Shown here in pieces: positions 29,493-38,610 of a stretch of DNA of 64,000 nt. Within the stretch, counting starts at the first letter, position 1. Each line of letters starts with the position of its first letter. Under the pieces are notes generated by a model. The model had not been told where the DNA came from, made no database searches, and worked only from the letters and a program-made list of their open reading frames with translations. The translations under genes were made by a program, and so were the position numbers. Source of the DNA: Aspidiotus rigidus (taxonomy: Eukaryota; Arthropoda; Insecta; Hemiptera; Diaspididae); the NCBI GenBank assembly GCA_035079385.1, contig JAVHKY010000052.1, positions 7,626,001 through 7,690,000 of the forward strand, written 5' to 3'.

Positions 29493-31608
29493 TAAAATAT
29501 TTAATCACCCACATAGAATCTGTGCGAATTTCAAGTTCTTCCATGCGGTTTTGTTTTGCAATTTCTAATGCTCGCACAACATCAATAATTTCGGCAGCGT
29601 TGTTATAGATATGTTTCAAATTCGTGAATCTTTTAAAGTCGAATAATGGCTCCGAAACATTCAACTTACTTTCTGGAGCGAAGAATACACCTATACCGGC
29701 TCTTGATTCAGGCGTACCATTTTTGGCGCAAGCGCCATCAGTGTAGATTACGACTCGCTTCGCGTATTCACGAATATTATTTCTGATGATAGAGTATTTT
29801 TCACTACCATTTTCGATTTGTCTTACCCGATATTGTTTAGTCTTCCAGAAATCCGCTAAACGGTCAATTCGTGTTTGTTCAATCTCTTCACTAACACAAA
29901 ATGCATATTGAGGTTTCTTTTTCTTTTCGTATTTTCTAGCATCACGATAATTTAAACCTTCCTTACGAGTAGTTCTAATGGGTCGGTCTTTTCTTTCGCT
30001 AGTATCAATTTGAATCCTCTTCATTGACAAACCATCATTTTTCATCACTTCGACTTCGTTATCAATTTTTTTGAACTCTGATTTTAAGTTCTCCTTTTGT
30101 GAACAAGTAGGAATTTTCGTAGATTTACTTGAATGAGGTCTTCCCCTTCTCTTCTTTTTCAAAGTGATTTCATTTTGAGAAGATTCTCCCTTCAATGTAT
30201 CATCGTAATTTTCGAAATCTCGAGGATTGGTACTATCAATGGTCTTTTCTGACTTCAAGTCTTTTTCCAACCTCATTTGCCTTTCTTTCGCAAATTTTTT
30301 CGACGCGGCGTATCGGCACTGCACCGGATTAGGCTGAGTGATGTCATGTACTCTGACTAGATTTCTGATGTTCTCCCATCTAATGGTTTTGTCTTCCCCT
30401 AGGCTTCGAAGTTTGTATCTATTTTCAAACGTTGTAGCTATAACTTCAAACCTATCTGAAAATCTCGGAAGGAATTTCTTAATCCGTCCCTCACCTCTTT
30501 TAGTTTGAGGATGAAGTCTAAGTTTGACAATGTCACCCACAAGTATTCTAGATCTTTTATCATCAGTGACTTTCGAATATACTTTCTTTAGACGATCTCT
30601 AACCTCGTTTATTATCTTATTTCTGACTAGTTTCGGGGGCGGGATTCTTAATATTTCAGGAATTTCATCTGGTACTGGTTCACCAGTAATTATTTCGTGA
30701 GGTGGTACCAATGTTACGCCATGCTCGACCTCGTTAATCGCGCATTCAATATCACGTACCAATTCCCGCCAGCGATCATGAGATTTCTCTATTAAATGGA
30801 TCCTCATCATATCGCCTACTCTGGACATAATCCGCTCAGCTAAATTGCACTGAGGATTATAAAATGAAGTGTGAGTTACGTTAATCTTCATATTGTTCAT
30901 AGCCTCATAAAATTCGTCCAACGTGAAGGCCCTACCGTTATCACTTAAAATATTCTCAGGTTTGTTAAAATTCTCTGAGTATTTTTCTAGTGCTCTAATT
31001 ACCGACTTCGAGTCGGCATTTTCTATCGGTACAATTTTCACCATTTTGGAGAAGCCCTCGAGCATAACCAAGATATACTTATAACGCCCTGAGCTGATTA
31101 AGGGACCGAAGAAATCTAGGAACAGGAACTGATTTACCCGTTCAATTTCGATGTGTTTAATAGCTGCTTTCGCTCTTTTTGCGTGACATTTCATTTTTAA
31201 GCACGGTCTACATCGCCCTACATAATCGGCTACACCTTCAGCTAGCAACTTCCAGAGGAAATGTCTTCTTAGCACTGTGATTGTTTTTTGAATTGCTTGA
31301 TGACCATAGAAACGATGATAATAGTCGATGAGGTCTCGTTGAAGTTTTTCCGGCACAAAAATTCTTTCAATTCCATCGTATCCATGAAATCTATAATACT
31401 CTCCGTCAAATGTTACACGTGAATTATTTTTCTTTCGCTCTGTCGATATTATTTCGTCCTCTTCCTGAAGAGATTTCAAGTCTTTGAGTTGAGCTCTCAT
31501 TTGCGGGGATATTTCTACGTCAAAATAAGTAATTGCAGTCGATCGTCTGATCATTTTTCTGAAAGTCTTCGATAGTACTTTCTTCTTCTTCTTCTTCTGG
31601 GAGTTCAT
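29479..31608 (-). CDS. Element 1 integrase with appended RNase H1-type domain
   Basis: 709 residues. The true reading frame joins that of RT by a shift in 31520-31608. Integrase: zinc module H98, H103, C133, C136; catalytic D165 (LFLDFFG), D223 (ILSDNGR) and E258 (NLAERIM). It is followed by a GPY/F-like region (FSDRFEVIATT), a basic linker, and a second RNase H domain with D624 (I-Y-T-D-G-A), E673 (N-N-A-A-E) and D697 (R-T-D-S). The domain is interrupted by a stop at 29479. Ty3/gypsy elements normally have RNase H only before integrase. The start residue shown is arbitrary. Confidence 0.9.
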   Translation of the reverse strand: MNSQKKKKKKVLSKTFRKMIRRSTAITYFDVEISPQMRAQLKDLKSLQEEDEIISTERKKNNSRVTFDGEYYRFHGYDGIERIFVPEKLQRDLIDYYHRFYGHQAIQKTITVLRRHFLWKLLAEGVADYVGRCRPCLKMKCHAKRAKAAIKHIEIERVNQFLFLDFFGPLISSGRYKYILVMLEGFSKMVKIVPIENADSKSVIRALEKYSENFNKPENILSDNGRAFTLDEFYEAMNNMKINVTHTSFYNPQCNLAERIMSRVGDMMRIHLIEKSHDRWRELVRDIECAINEVEHGVTLVPPHEIITGEPVPDEIPEILRIPPPKLVRNKIINEVRDRLKKVYSKVTDDKRSRILVGDIVKLRLHPQTKRGEGRIKKFLPRFSDRFEVIATTFENRYKLRSLGEDKTIRWENIRNLVRVHDITQPNPVQCRYAASKKFAKERQMRLEKDLKSEKTIDSTNPRDFENYDDTLKGESSQNEITLKKKRRGRPHSSKSTKIPTCSQKENLKSEFKKIDNEVEVMKNDGLSMKRIQIDTSERKDRPIRTTRKEGLNYRDARKYEKKKKPQYAFCVSEEIEQTRIDRLADFWKTKQYRVRQIENGSEKYSIIRNNIREYAKRVVIYTDGACAKNGTPESRAGIGVFFAPESKLNVSEPLFDFKRFTNLKHIYNNAAEIIDVVRALEIAKQNRMEELEIRTDSMWVIKYFSEYR

Positions 31609-33082
31609 GATGGGGTTCTATAGGAAATCGATTCAAGTAATTAAACATCTTTTTCATTTTGGGCGATATAGTCTTAACTTCAGCCTGAAATTCTCTCATT
31701 CTAATATTGGCCTTCTGTAGTCGCTTGCTCAAGAACGGCCACATGGTTGTTAATTCGGCCCATACAAATTGGACGTGAAAATTAATTTTATGGCCATATA
31801 GGAGGTACGCGTTGCGTTTTAATATGTCGGACATACAAGTGAATTCGAGTTCGACTGGGGAGTATCTCGTTTCTACATCCCTGAATTTCCTGCCCGCAAA
31901 TACCAAGGGGTAAAACCCTTCATTTTTGGTCTGCATAATGGCAGCTGAATATGATCTTTCTCTTACAGACAGCACTATATCGATTTCTTTATTAGGATCA
32001 AGATGGTAATTATAGCACATTTCTTTCACGCTCTCTTTGATTGCTAGAAACGCTTTTTCCTGCTTTTCGGACCATTCGAACTTGGCATTTTTTCTTATCA
32101 ACTCCGTCAGGCAAGCTGCGTATTCCGCATACGACGGTATGTGTCTCGAGAAATAGCCACAGGCGCCTAGAAATGAGCGTATGTCTCTTGGACATTTTGG
32201 TGCCTGAACTTTCTGCAGTTGTTCGACCTTTTCCGGATTAGGTCGAATTCCATTAGCGTTTATAATGTAGCCCAGAAATTTTGTCTCAGGCTTTGCCCAT
32301 TCGCATTTCTCGAATTTAATCGTCATACCATGCCTTTCCAATTTTTCAATTACTTTCGCTACCTGAATTTTATGTTCTTCAAATGTTTCCGACATTATGA
32401 CAATATCATCAACATAAACCATGCAGAAGTCTTGGAATTCTTCTAGGAGAGGGGATGTAGCGGCGATAAACGCTTGCATTGAGCAATTCATCCCAAATGC
32501 AACCCGTGTGAACCTATACATAGTTCCCTCGAAATCGAATGCGGTATAATCTCGTGATTTTCGATGCAGTGGGATCTGCATAAACGCCCATCGTAAATCC
32601 AAGCGTGAGAAGTGCGTATATTTCTTGCCCACAAACTTTTGAGTGATGCTCTCTATATTGGGTGCGAGATTTTGTGGTGGCTTTAGGTATTTGTTCAGGA
32701 GCCGAAAATCGTTACAGATTCTGTATTCAGGCTTGGAGCCAGGGTCTGTCTTTTTCTTTACGATGACAATATTATTAATATGTGGAGACATACATTTTTC
32801 GAGTATGCCATTCTCAATCCATTCATCAATTACTGACCGAACAGCTTTCATTTTTTCTCTCGAGTAAGAGTAACGTTTATTTTTTATGATGACCTTTTCG
32901 TCAGGATTGCGAAATTGCAACTCGTATACAAAATTCAGTAATTTGCCTATTCTTTTCTCAAAGGCCACTGGAAATTTTTCTAGTAATTTTTTTTCCCAGT
33001 CTTGAGTTGACGGACCTGGTTCTTTTTCTACATTCAAGACTGTGAAGACTTCAGCTCTTCGTATGAAATCTTTTTTTTCCAA
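31520..33082 (-). CDS. Element 1 reverse transcriptase with altered (tether-like) RNase H
   Basis: 520 residues, in the same frame as the protease ORF upstream and separated from it by one TGA (33086-33088). The listed first codon is TTG, so this is not an independent start. RT motifs: D-F-R-L-L-N, S-R-L-D-L-R-W-A-F, V-A-F-G-M-N-C-S-M-Q-A-F, and Y-V-D-D at 223-226, then F-L-G-Y and the thumb. Residues ~366-450 align with Ty3 RNase H, but D-A-S is replaced by V-L-S-V-R-E-R-S-Y and D-H by V-Q-F-V-W, while V-E-L-E is kept. It ends with a frameshift near a poly-Glu/Lys run (GAAGAA). Confidence 0.9.
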   Translation of the reverse strand: MEKKDFIRRAEVFTVLNVEKEPGPSTQDWEKKLLEKFPVAFEKRIGKLLNFVYELQFRNPDEKVIIKNKRYSYSREKMKAVRSVIDEWIENGILEKCMSPHINNIVIVKKKTDPGSKPEYRICNDFRLLNKYLKPPQNLAPNIESITQKFVGKKYTHFSRLDLRWAFMQIPLHRKSRDYTAFDFEGTMYRFTRVAFGMNCSMQAFIAATSPLLEEFQDFCMVYVDDIVIMSETFEEHKIQVAKVIEKLERHGMTIKFEKCEWAKPETKFLGYIINANGIRPNPEKVEQLQKVQAPKCPRDIRSFLGACGYFSRHIPSYAEYAACLTELIRKNAKFEWSEKQEKAFLAIKESVKEMCYNYHLDPNKEIDIVLSVRERSYSAAIMQTKNEGFYPLVFAGRKFRDVETRYSPVELEFTCMSDILKRNAYLLYGHKINFHVQFVWAELTTMWPFLSKRLQKANIRMREFQAEVKTISPKMKKMFNYLNRFPIEPHHELPEEEEEESTIEDFQKNDQTIDCNYLF

Positions 33083-33085
33083 CTT

Positions 33086-35230
33086 TCATCGTCTATCAAG
33101 GAGATTTTCCTGTTGATATATTTGCTGCAATTTCGTAAAAATGTCTGATACCGAGGCGAGAGGATCACCCTTTGCGCCTACAAATGAGATGATAGTCGAA
33201 GGCATCTCACCTAAGAATACTAGAGCTTCCCCAGGCATGTCTACTAGGAGTTTCTGTTCGATGGCTAGTTCACCTCCAAATAAACACTCACAAGGTAGGT
33301 CTTCGACGATATAAAAATACGTTTCTATTTCCACGAAATTTTTGGGTCTTCTTGAACATACTACCTTTGTTCTTAGTTTAACTTTACCTAATATTTTCAT
33401 AAAATCGCCTGATGCTGATTTCATGCGAACACCGTACGCTGGTTCAATAATGAATTTAGTGTTTGGGTTTTTGATCGTCAGGTCATCAAAGAATTTTTTC
33501 GATATTATTGATACGCTGCAACTCGTGTCGAAAATTGCAACAATTAATATTCCCAGAAAATTCATTAGTAACTGGAAAAGCGATCCTTTTTTGATTCTCT
33601 CTTCGATATCAATTTCGTAGTCAGGTATATCAATGATTCTAGCGACTACGTTCTCTTCAGATTTCTTTTCAAATCTCACCATAGACGAGTACGAATCTAG
33701 TCTTTTCGCAATCTCTTCCCTTGCGTTCAGGGACCATTTGTGTCCGTCTCCTCGCGACATAGCGTTATACATCAGCGGAGAGTATTGAATATCTGTAAAG
33801 TTCTCGATATGTCGTGATTGTATAGAACGAGCATTTGGATGAAATACCGACAGTATGGAGAATGTACGAATTTTGTCTCCAAATGGCAGCCTTTTCAGAT
33901 CATCTATAGCTCGATTAATTATCTTTACATTTCGGAAAATCGTAGAATCCATTTTTCTGGGAAAAGAAAGCTGCATAAAAATTAGCCTTTCCGTACCTTT
34001 CGATTTTATAAAGACTTCGGCTATATCGGTAAACCATCTCTTTACCTGAGTGGCTCGTAGATCTTTTTCATCGATAATTTCTGAGCCTATATTTACAATA
34101 ACATTTGAAAATTTTTCTTGCTCCGGTTTGTCGGAGAGCTTCAAGGCCAATGCCAAATTCTTAGGCGTGAAACCTTTATTTAACCATAGTTTTGCGCCTT
34201 GCTTAAGAAAGTGATAGGTAGTCATATTTTCAGCTAATGCTACCATGGAGGAGTCCCCACATATGAGGAAATCATTCCATATTAATTTCGAATTGTCATT
34301 TGTCTCATCCTCCTTAATTGCGTAGCCTACATTAATACTTGTATCTTCGTTGGTACAGTCGTGTTCTTCAGAGGAGACGTTAGATTCTACGTTCGATGCC
34401 TGCAACCCAATACCTAAGCTCGACTCATCATTACTACCATTAATTAGGGACTCACCTGTTTCACGAGGACTTGAGTCTTCGTCAGCGCGTGAATCATTTT
34501 CCACTTTGACATGGAGAGTTGACGTGGTTTTTGAAGCGCCTGATGCTTTCTTCGGAAACTGTCGATATTTCGAAGGAGGCTTCTCGGGAAATTCGTTGGA
34601 ACTCGAATGTCTTGTGACGTCGTCACCGAATTTTCGATGATAATACTGGACAAACTCGACCATCTGTTCGGAATCGCGAGGAGTACCAGGCATGCGGCTA
34701 CGAATGGTCTCTGGAAGTTTTTTCCAGACCCTTTTCAGTGGCTGGTCGATCCTCAGTTTCGTACAGCTGTCCAATTGTCGTACCCACTCCTCCAACCAAT
34801 CGCACATATTATCGCGTTTGAGATCGATCGACGCGTTCTCGAATTCTTGAAAAACTCGCTTTTGGGCAAACAGATCGCAGTGACGGTCTAGAAACATAGT
34901 TTCTACCGTCACCCACTTGCATCGCGAGCTCTTGCATTTCTCGCGAATGGACTGTGCTATTCCCTTAGTCAAAGGTGACCTATTGAGTAGATGGGCAAAT
35001 CGTTGAATCCGCATCTTCTCATCCTTCACAAAGGTCCCAATCTGACTATTGAATTCTTGTAAGAATTCAATGGGTGTCCTTGTCTCACCAGCCTCTCTCG
35101 ATGTGAACGGAGTACATCTCTTTTCATCTAATGTGAAGTCAGGCAATTTCAAGGGTTGAGTATGTGAACTGTTAGCCCACGGATTCGATGTAATGTTCAA
35201 TATTTTTGATGTTCTATGCCTGCGACGTTT
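33086..35230 (-). CDS. Element 1 capsid-like Gag, SGNH-hydrolase-like domain and aspartic protease
   Basis: Open from just after TAA 35231-35233 to TGA 33086-33088. Counting from the TTG at 35200: residues ~35-195 are a gag capsid-like helical region related to that of Element 2, and ~200-300 an acidic/Ser linker. Residues ~307-505 look like an SGNH/GDSL fold: FLICGDSS (315-318), V-I-V-N-I-G-S-E (~367-374), R-L-I-F-M-Q-L-S-F-P, and D-G-H-K-W-S (485-490), then helix E-E-I-A-K-R-L. Residues ~550-660 are a retropepsin with F-D-T-S-C-S (557-562) and C-L-F-G-G. No CCHC box is seen. The SGNH call is from motif order only. Confidence 0.75.
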   Translation of the reverse strand, partial: KRRRHRTSKILNITSNPWANSSHTQPLKLPDFTLDEKRCTPFTSREAGETRTPIEFLQEFNSQIGTFVKDEKMRIQRFAHLLNRSPLTKGIAQSIREKCKSSRCKWVTVETMFLDRHCDLFAQKRVFQEFENASIDLKRDNMCDWLEEWVRQLDSCTKLRIDQPLKRVWKKLPETIRSRMPGTPRDSEQMVEFVQYYHRKFGDDVTRHSSSNEFPEKPPSKYRQFPKKASGASKTTSTLHVKVENDSRADEDSSPRETGESLINGSNDESSLGIGLQASNVESNVSSEEHDCTNEDTSINVGYAIKEDETNDNSKLIWNDFLICGDSSMVALAENMTTYHFLKQGAKLWLNKGFTPKNLALALKLSDKPEQEKFSNVIVNIGSEIIDEKDLRATQVKRWFTDIAEVFIKSKGTERLIFMQLSFPRKMDSTIFRNVKIINRAIDDLKRLPFGDKIRTFSILSVFHPNARSIQSRHIENFTDIQYSPLMYNAMSRGDGHKWSLNAREEIAKRLDSYSSMVRFEKKSEENVVARIIDIPDYEIDIEERIKKGSLFQLLMNFLGILIVAIFDTSCSVSIISKKFFDDLTIKNPNTKFIIEPAYGVRMKSASGDFMKILGKVKLRTKVVCSRRPKNFVEIETYFYIVEDLPCECLFGGELAIEQKLLVDMPGEALVFLGEMPSTIISFVGAKGDPLASVSDIFTKLQQIYQQENLLDRR

Positions 35231-36670
35231 TTATTTTTCACTTGAGCGATGGTTATATGGTTTATCTCGTCGGTCGCGTCTACTATCTTCGCTGCTCGAC
35301 GAACTTGAGTCGGATCTTGAATTATCCGAACTATCCGGAGGAGAAGAAGAAGGAGGGCTTCCTTGATTTTGATTTCGAATAGTCGAACCTTCGAATTCAA
35401 TCTCAGCCTCAGAGGCGACTTGTTTTTCAAACTCTTGAGTTGATCGAGCAACTTTGGATTGGCCTTTCTTCTCTTTCTTGTTTCTAGCCGATGACCTAGG
35501 CCTTTCCGAAGCTCTGTCAGAAATAAAGGCATGGAGAGATTCAATCTCATTGGCCAGCGACTGTAACCTAAGATCCTTCTGCTCCAGCTCTTTACGGTGG
35601 ATCTCATTCCGGAGTTCCTCAATGGCGGGAGTAATTTCCATAAAATTGCTAACATTTCTTTGGGAAATTAGTTCCGCTAGTTTTTCTTCTAACGTCGGTT
35701 CAGGGTTGTCTTGACTGTTTTCGTCCCCGCTCACCAGATTATTTTCGTGATCGGTCATTTCTACTACTGATCTAGGTCGATAAGTCTGAGGTATTAGTTG
35801 GCTCGAAATTGATAGCTGCAGACCAGTTTGTTGGGGTCTAGGATATTTACTGCAAAAATCTTCAAGACCTGTATTGGGAAGCAAATTGTTTAAAGACATG
35901 GAACGTGATTGCGTCATCATCTCCTCTGTAGTGGAATCATTAGGAGTTTGTTCCACTAAAGAGGTTTGCCTGCTTAAATTTTGTAATATGGCCTTTTTTC
36001 TCAACCCTACCCGTTCCGGATGAAAGGTATCGCGCGCTTGCGTGATAGGTCTGTTTTCGATACCTATAGTTCTCTCATATGCATTACTTTCATCAAAAAC
36101 GTTCTCATTTAAATACGAAATATTATCGAAGGAATTACTAATTTCGCTACTAGTGGATAGACAGGGTGTCACACTCACATTTTCTTTCACAATACCAGAT
36201 GCTGGAATTTGCTTTGAGAGAGGGGGAGGTGTTGACGAAGTCTTATTAGGCTCACTTAATTTTTGAGGTGTAACTAGTGGATGTAGGAATTCGTTTATCG
36301 AAACTGGGTTTCCGGCAATCAATTTCATTGCCGGAGGTGACAATTTAGCGACTGTGTTTGCTACACTACGAATGACACCGCTCACAGTGCCTGCCCCTGC
36401 CCCAGGTTCCACAAGTTCTTGATTGCTCAAAGATGTTTTCGACCCTGCTGAATGCGTACTCGAAACCGAACCAGCTGAGCTTTTGCGTGATTTTAATTTA
36501 GGTTTGAAGATTCCTTCGGGTATCTCATACGCTTTTTTCTTCCTACTCGGCTTGCCTACTCTCGACTCGACCAATTTACCAGGATCAGGCCTCGCATTTC
36601 GATGTGGATTTTTACGTTTCTCAATATCCTTCTTTTCAACACCATCTGATGCTGCATTATTGGATGACAT
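35231..36670 (-). CDS. Element 1 ORF1, basic/low-complexity protein with a coiled-coil segment
   Basis: 479 residues from ATG 36670. The N terminus (1-65) is Lys/Arg-rich and the middle is Ser/Pro/Thr-rich. Residues ~326-386 are a likely coiled coil (EEKLAELISQ, then IEELRNEIHRKELEQKD). The tail is a Ser-Asp-Arg low-complexity run. It ends at TAA 35231-35233, and the same frame reads straight on into the capsid ORF, so the two may form one polyprotein through stop readthrough or be separated by a single mutation. The position suggests a Gag N-terminal part. I recognise no domain. A 152-residue overlapping frame is a shadow. Confidence 0.7.
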   Translation of the reverse strand: MSSNNAASDGVEKKDIEKRKNPHRNARPDPGKLVESRVGKPSRKKKAYEIPEGIFKPKLKSRKSSAGSVSSTHSAGSKTSLSNQELVEPGAGAGTVSGVIRSVANTVAKLSPPAMKLIAGNPVSINEFLHPLVTPQKLSEPNKTSSTPPPLSKQIPASGIVKENVSVTPCLSTSSEISNSFDNISYLNENVFDESNAYERTIGIENRPITQARDTFHPERVGLRKKAILQNLSRQTSLVEQTPNDSTTEEMMTQSRSMSLNNLLPNTGLEDFCSKYPRPQQTGLQLSISSQLIPQTYRPRSVVEMTDHENNLVSGDENSQDNPEPTLEEKLAELISQRNVSNFMEITPAIEELRNEIHRKELEQKDLRLQSLANEIESLHAFISDRASERPRSSARNKKEKKGQSKVARSTQEFEKQVASEAEIEFEGSTIRNQNQGSPPSSSPPDSSDNSRSDSSSSSSEDSRRDRRDKPYNHRSSEK

Positions 36671-38610
36671 GATGTCGAGAGGGTGGGATTATAAGATTTC
36701 AATCGATAAGTACTGTTTCAGGCAGATAGCCAATACAAATATGGTTGACTTGGTATTCGATTAGAATTACAAATTATGTTCTTACGGTAGAAAATTGTCA
36801 GAAATAATGGAATATAATCAGTCGAGAAAAAAAAAGATAATTCAGTATTGTTCAGACAATAAACTCTGGAAGCTTCGCAAACAGTCGAAATGGTGAAGCT
36901 CAATTCGAGAGATGAACGAGAAAAAAAAAAAGAGAAAAATCGTTGATAACTGTAGTAACGTTAGTATTTTTCTTTCTTTACAGGTATGATACCCGAGTAC
37001 AATGAAAGCTTACTCAAAACTCAAAAATTTTCAATGCAACAAAGCTAGAAGAGGCTACAAAAAAAAATTAGTCGTTATCAACGTCCGGTCGATGAAATCA
37101 GTGCAAGAATTGGTGGTCGTATATGAAATGACCAAGACCTTATTGAGCTATTAGGCCGTGCTCGTAAAATTCGACTTTATCGTGTCTATTGTACAGATTA
37201 TCAGTTCTCGCAAGTGCGAAGAGTATGATAGCGGACGGACAATAGGCCTACCGTATCTACTTTACGTTAAGCTATACACGAAGCACAAATATTTAACTGA
37301 AAAATAACGGTAAATGCACCGACTAGATTTAGCATGCAACGAAGCTCGCTTGTTGAAAACAGTTCGTAAACTTTCGAAATACGAGAAAGAAGAGAAAAAA
37401 AAAAGTAAAAAAAAAATAATTGCTATCGTTTAATTATAACGAAAAATTACGTTAAAATTTAACCGAAGCTCCAGAGGAAAGAGAGAGAGAAAGAAGAGAA
37501 GAAAAAAAAAAGTTTAGGGAGAATAGTAAAGAGAGGAGAAGAAAAAAAAGAGAAAAGAGAGAAAAAAAAAGAAGAAAACCTACGCAGAGCAGAATCGGCG
37601 TTTAGGCTCAGATAGCCACTTTACGTAAGGAAAAGCTAAGCTTTATTCGGGCACGTAAGGTGCTTACTTTTCACCAGATTTCACGAGTGAAGATTTTAAC
37701 TCGTGAGTTTGTCAATGTCTGACCTCGAATCTTTCAACTTTTATAGTGCGCAGTGACAAATCGCCCCTGAGTACTGGGAATAAAATCAGAATAGACTTTT
37801 ACAAGGCCACAAGATGTGACTGCGTGAGAATCACTTTATTTAAATAATTCATAAGGATGACAGGGTTACGTGAGGGTTTCAGGGCACCTCTAAAACTCAA
37901 ACAAAAAAAAGGTAAAAAAAAAAAAAAGAGAAAAGGCAGAAAGTAGGAAAGGAGAGAGAGAAAGTGTAAGGAACCAGAAAAAATTCTTCACACATTTCGG
38001 GTCAGTCTCATTCAGAAGGAAAATTACTGTCACTCTCCCCTCGATACGTAATCGAGTGAAACGTCTACGAACTCGAAGGATCCGCAGGATGAGAGACAAC
38101 GTGAACAGTAAAACAACTTTAACTAAAAAGGAAAAGAATAGAAATTAGGTCGGGAGCAAGGCTCAAAACGACCTCCTATTTAGACAAGAAATTCTTTGAC
38201 AGAACCACATTAGGCGCCAGCAAGCTTAAGAGCTTACAGAGGAAAATTCTTTGGACTTGAATGAGGAACAGAATTCAAAAGGGTGAAGATTATCGGAAAA
38301 TTTAGAGAGACAGAGATATAGGCTTCGGACTGGCTTCGCCAATCGACTACACTACGGTCTTCGAAAACCCTATTTACACCAAAGGGGGACTACTGGCCGA
38401 GTAGTCCTCCAGGATTAGACCTCTAGGTAGTCTTTCTTCGGTGATATCACTAGAAAATAACTAAAATTTACGAAGGCTACAAAACTTCGACCAAACATGT
38501 GACAACCGATAGGCACCATGTAGACACATTCGAACGATTGTGTATCCAGGCGTCCTAACAATAATTGTCCCACGTTGGGGGCGCCAATTTAAAAAGTCGG
38601 CCAAGTGTTA
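36671..38610 (-). other. Element 1 leader (5' UTR)
   Basis: About 1.9 kb between the 5' LTR and ORF1 with no family-like ORF. It has long A/G-rich tracts on the plus strand (37470-37580, 37905-37965). Such a long leader probably carries packaging or translation signals, but I cannot point to one. Confidence 0.6.
38567..38586 (-). promoter_or_regulatory. Putative Element 1 primer-binding site, tRNA-Lys-like
   Basis: The minus strand reads TGGCGCCCCCAACGTGGGAC, 24 nt after the 5' LTR end. It resembles the Lys-type retroviral primer site (TGGCGCCCAACGTGGG) with two extra C residues. The offset from the LTR is larger than usual. Confidence 0.5.
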
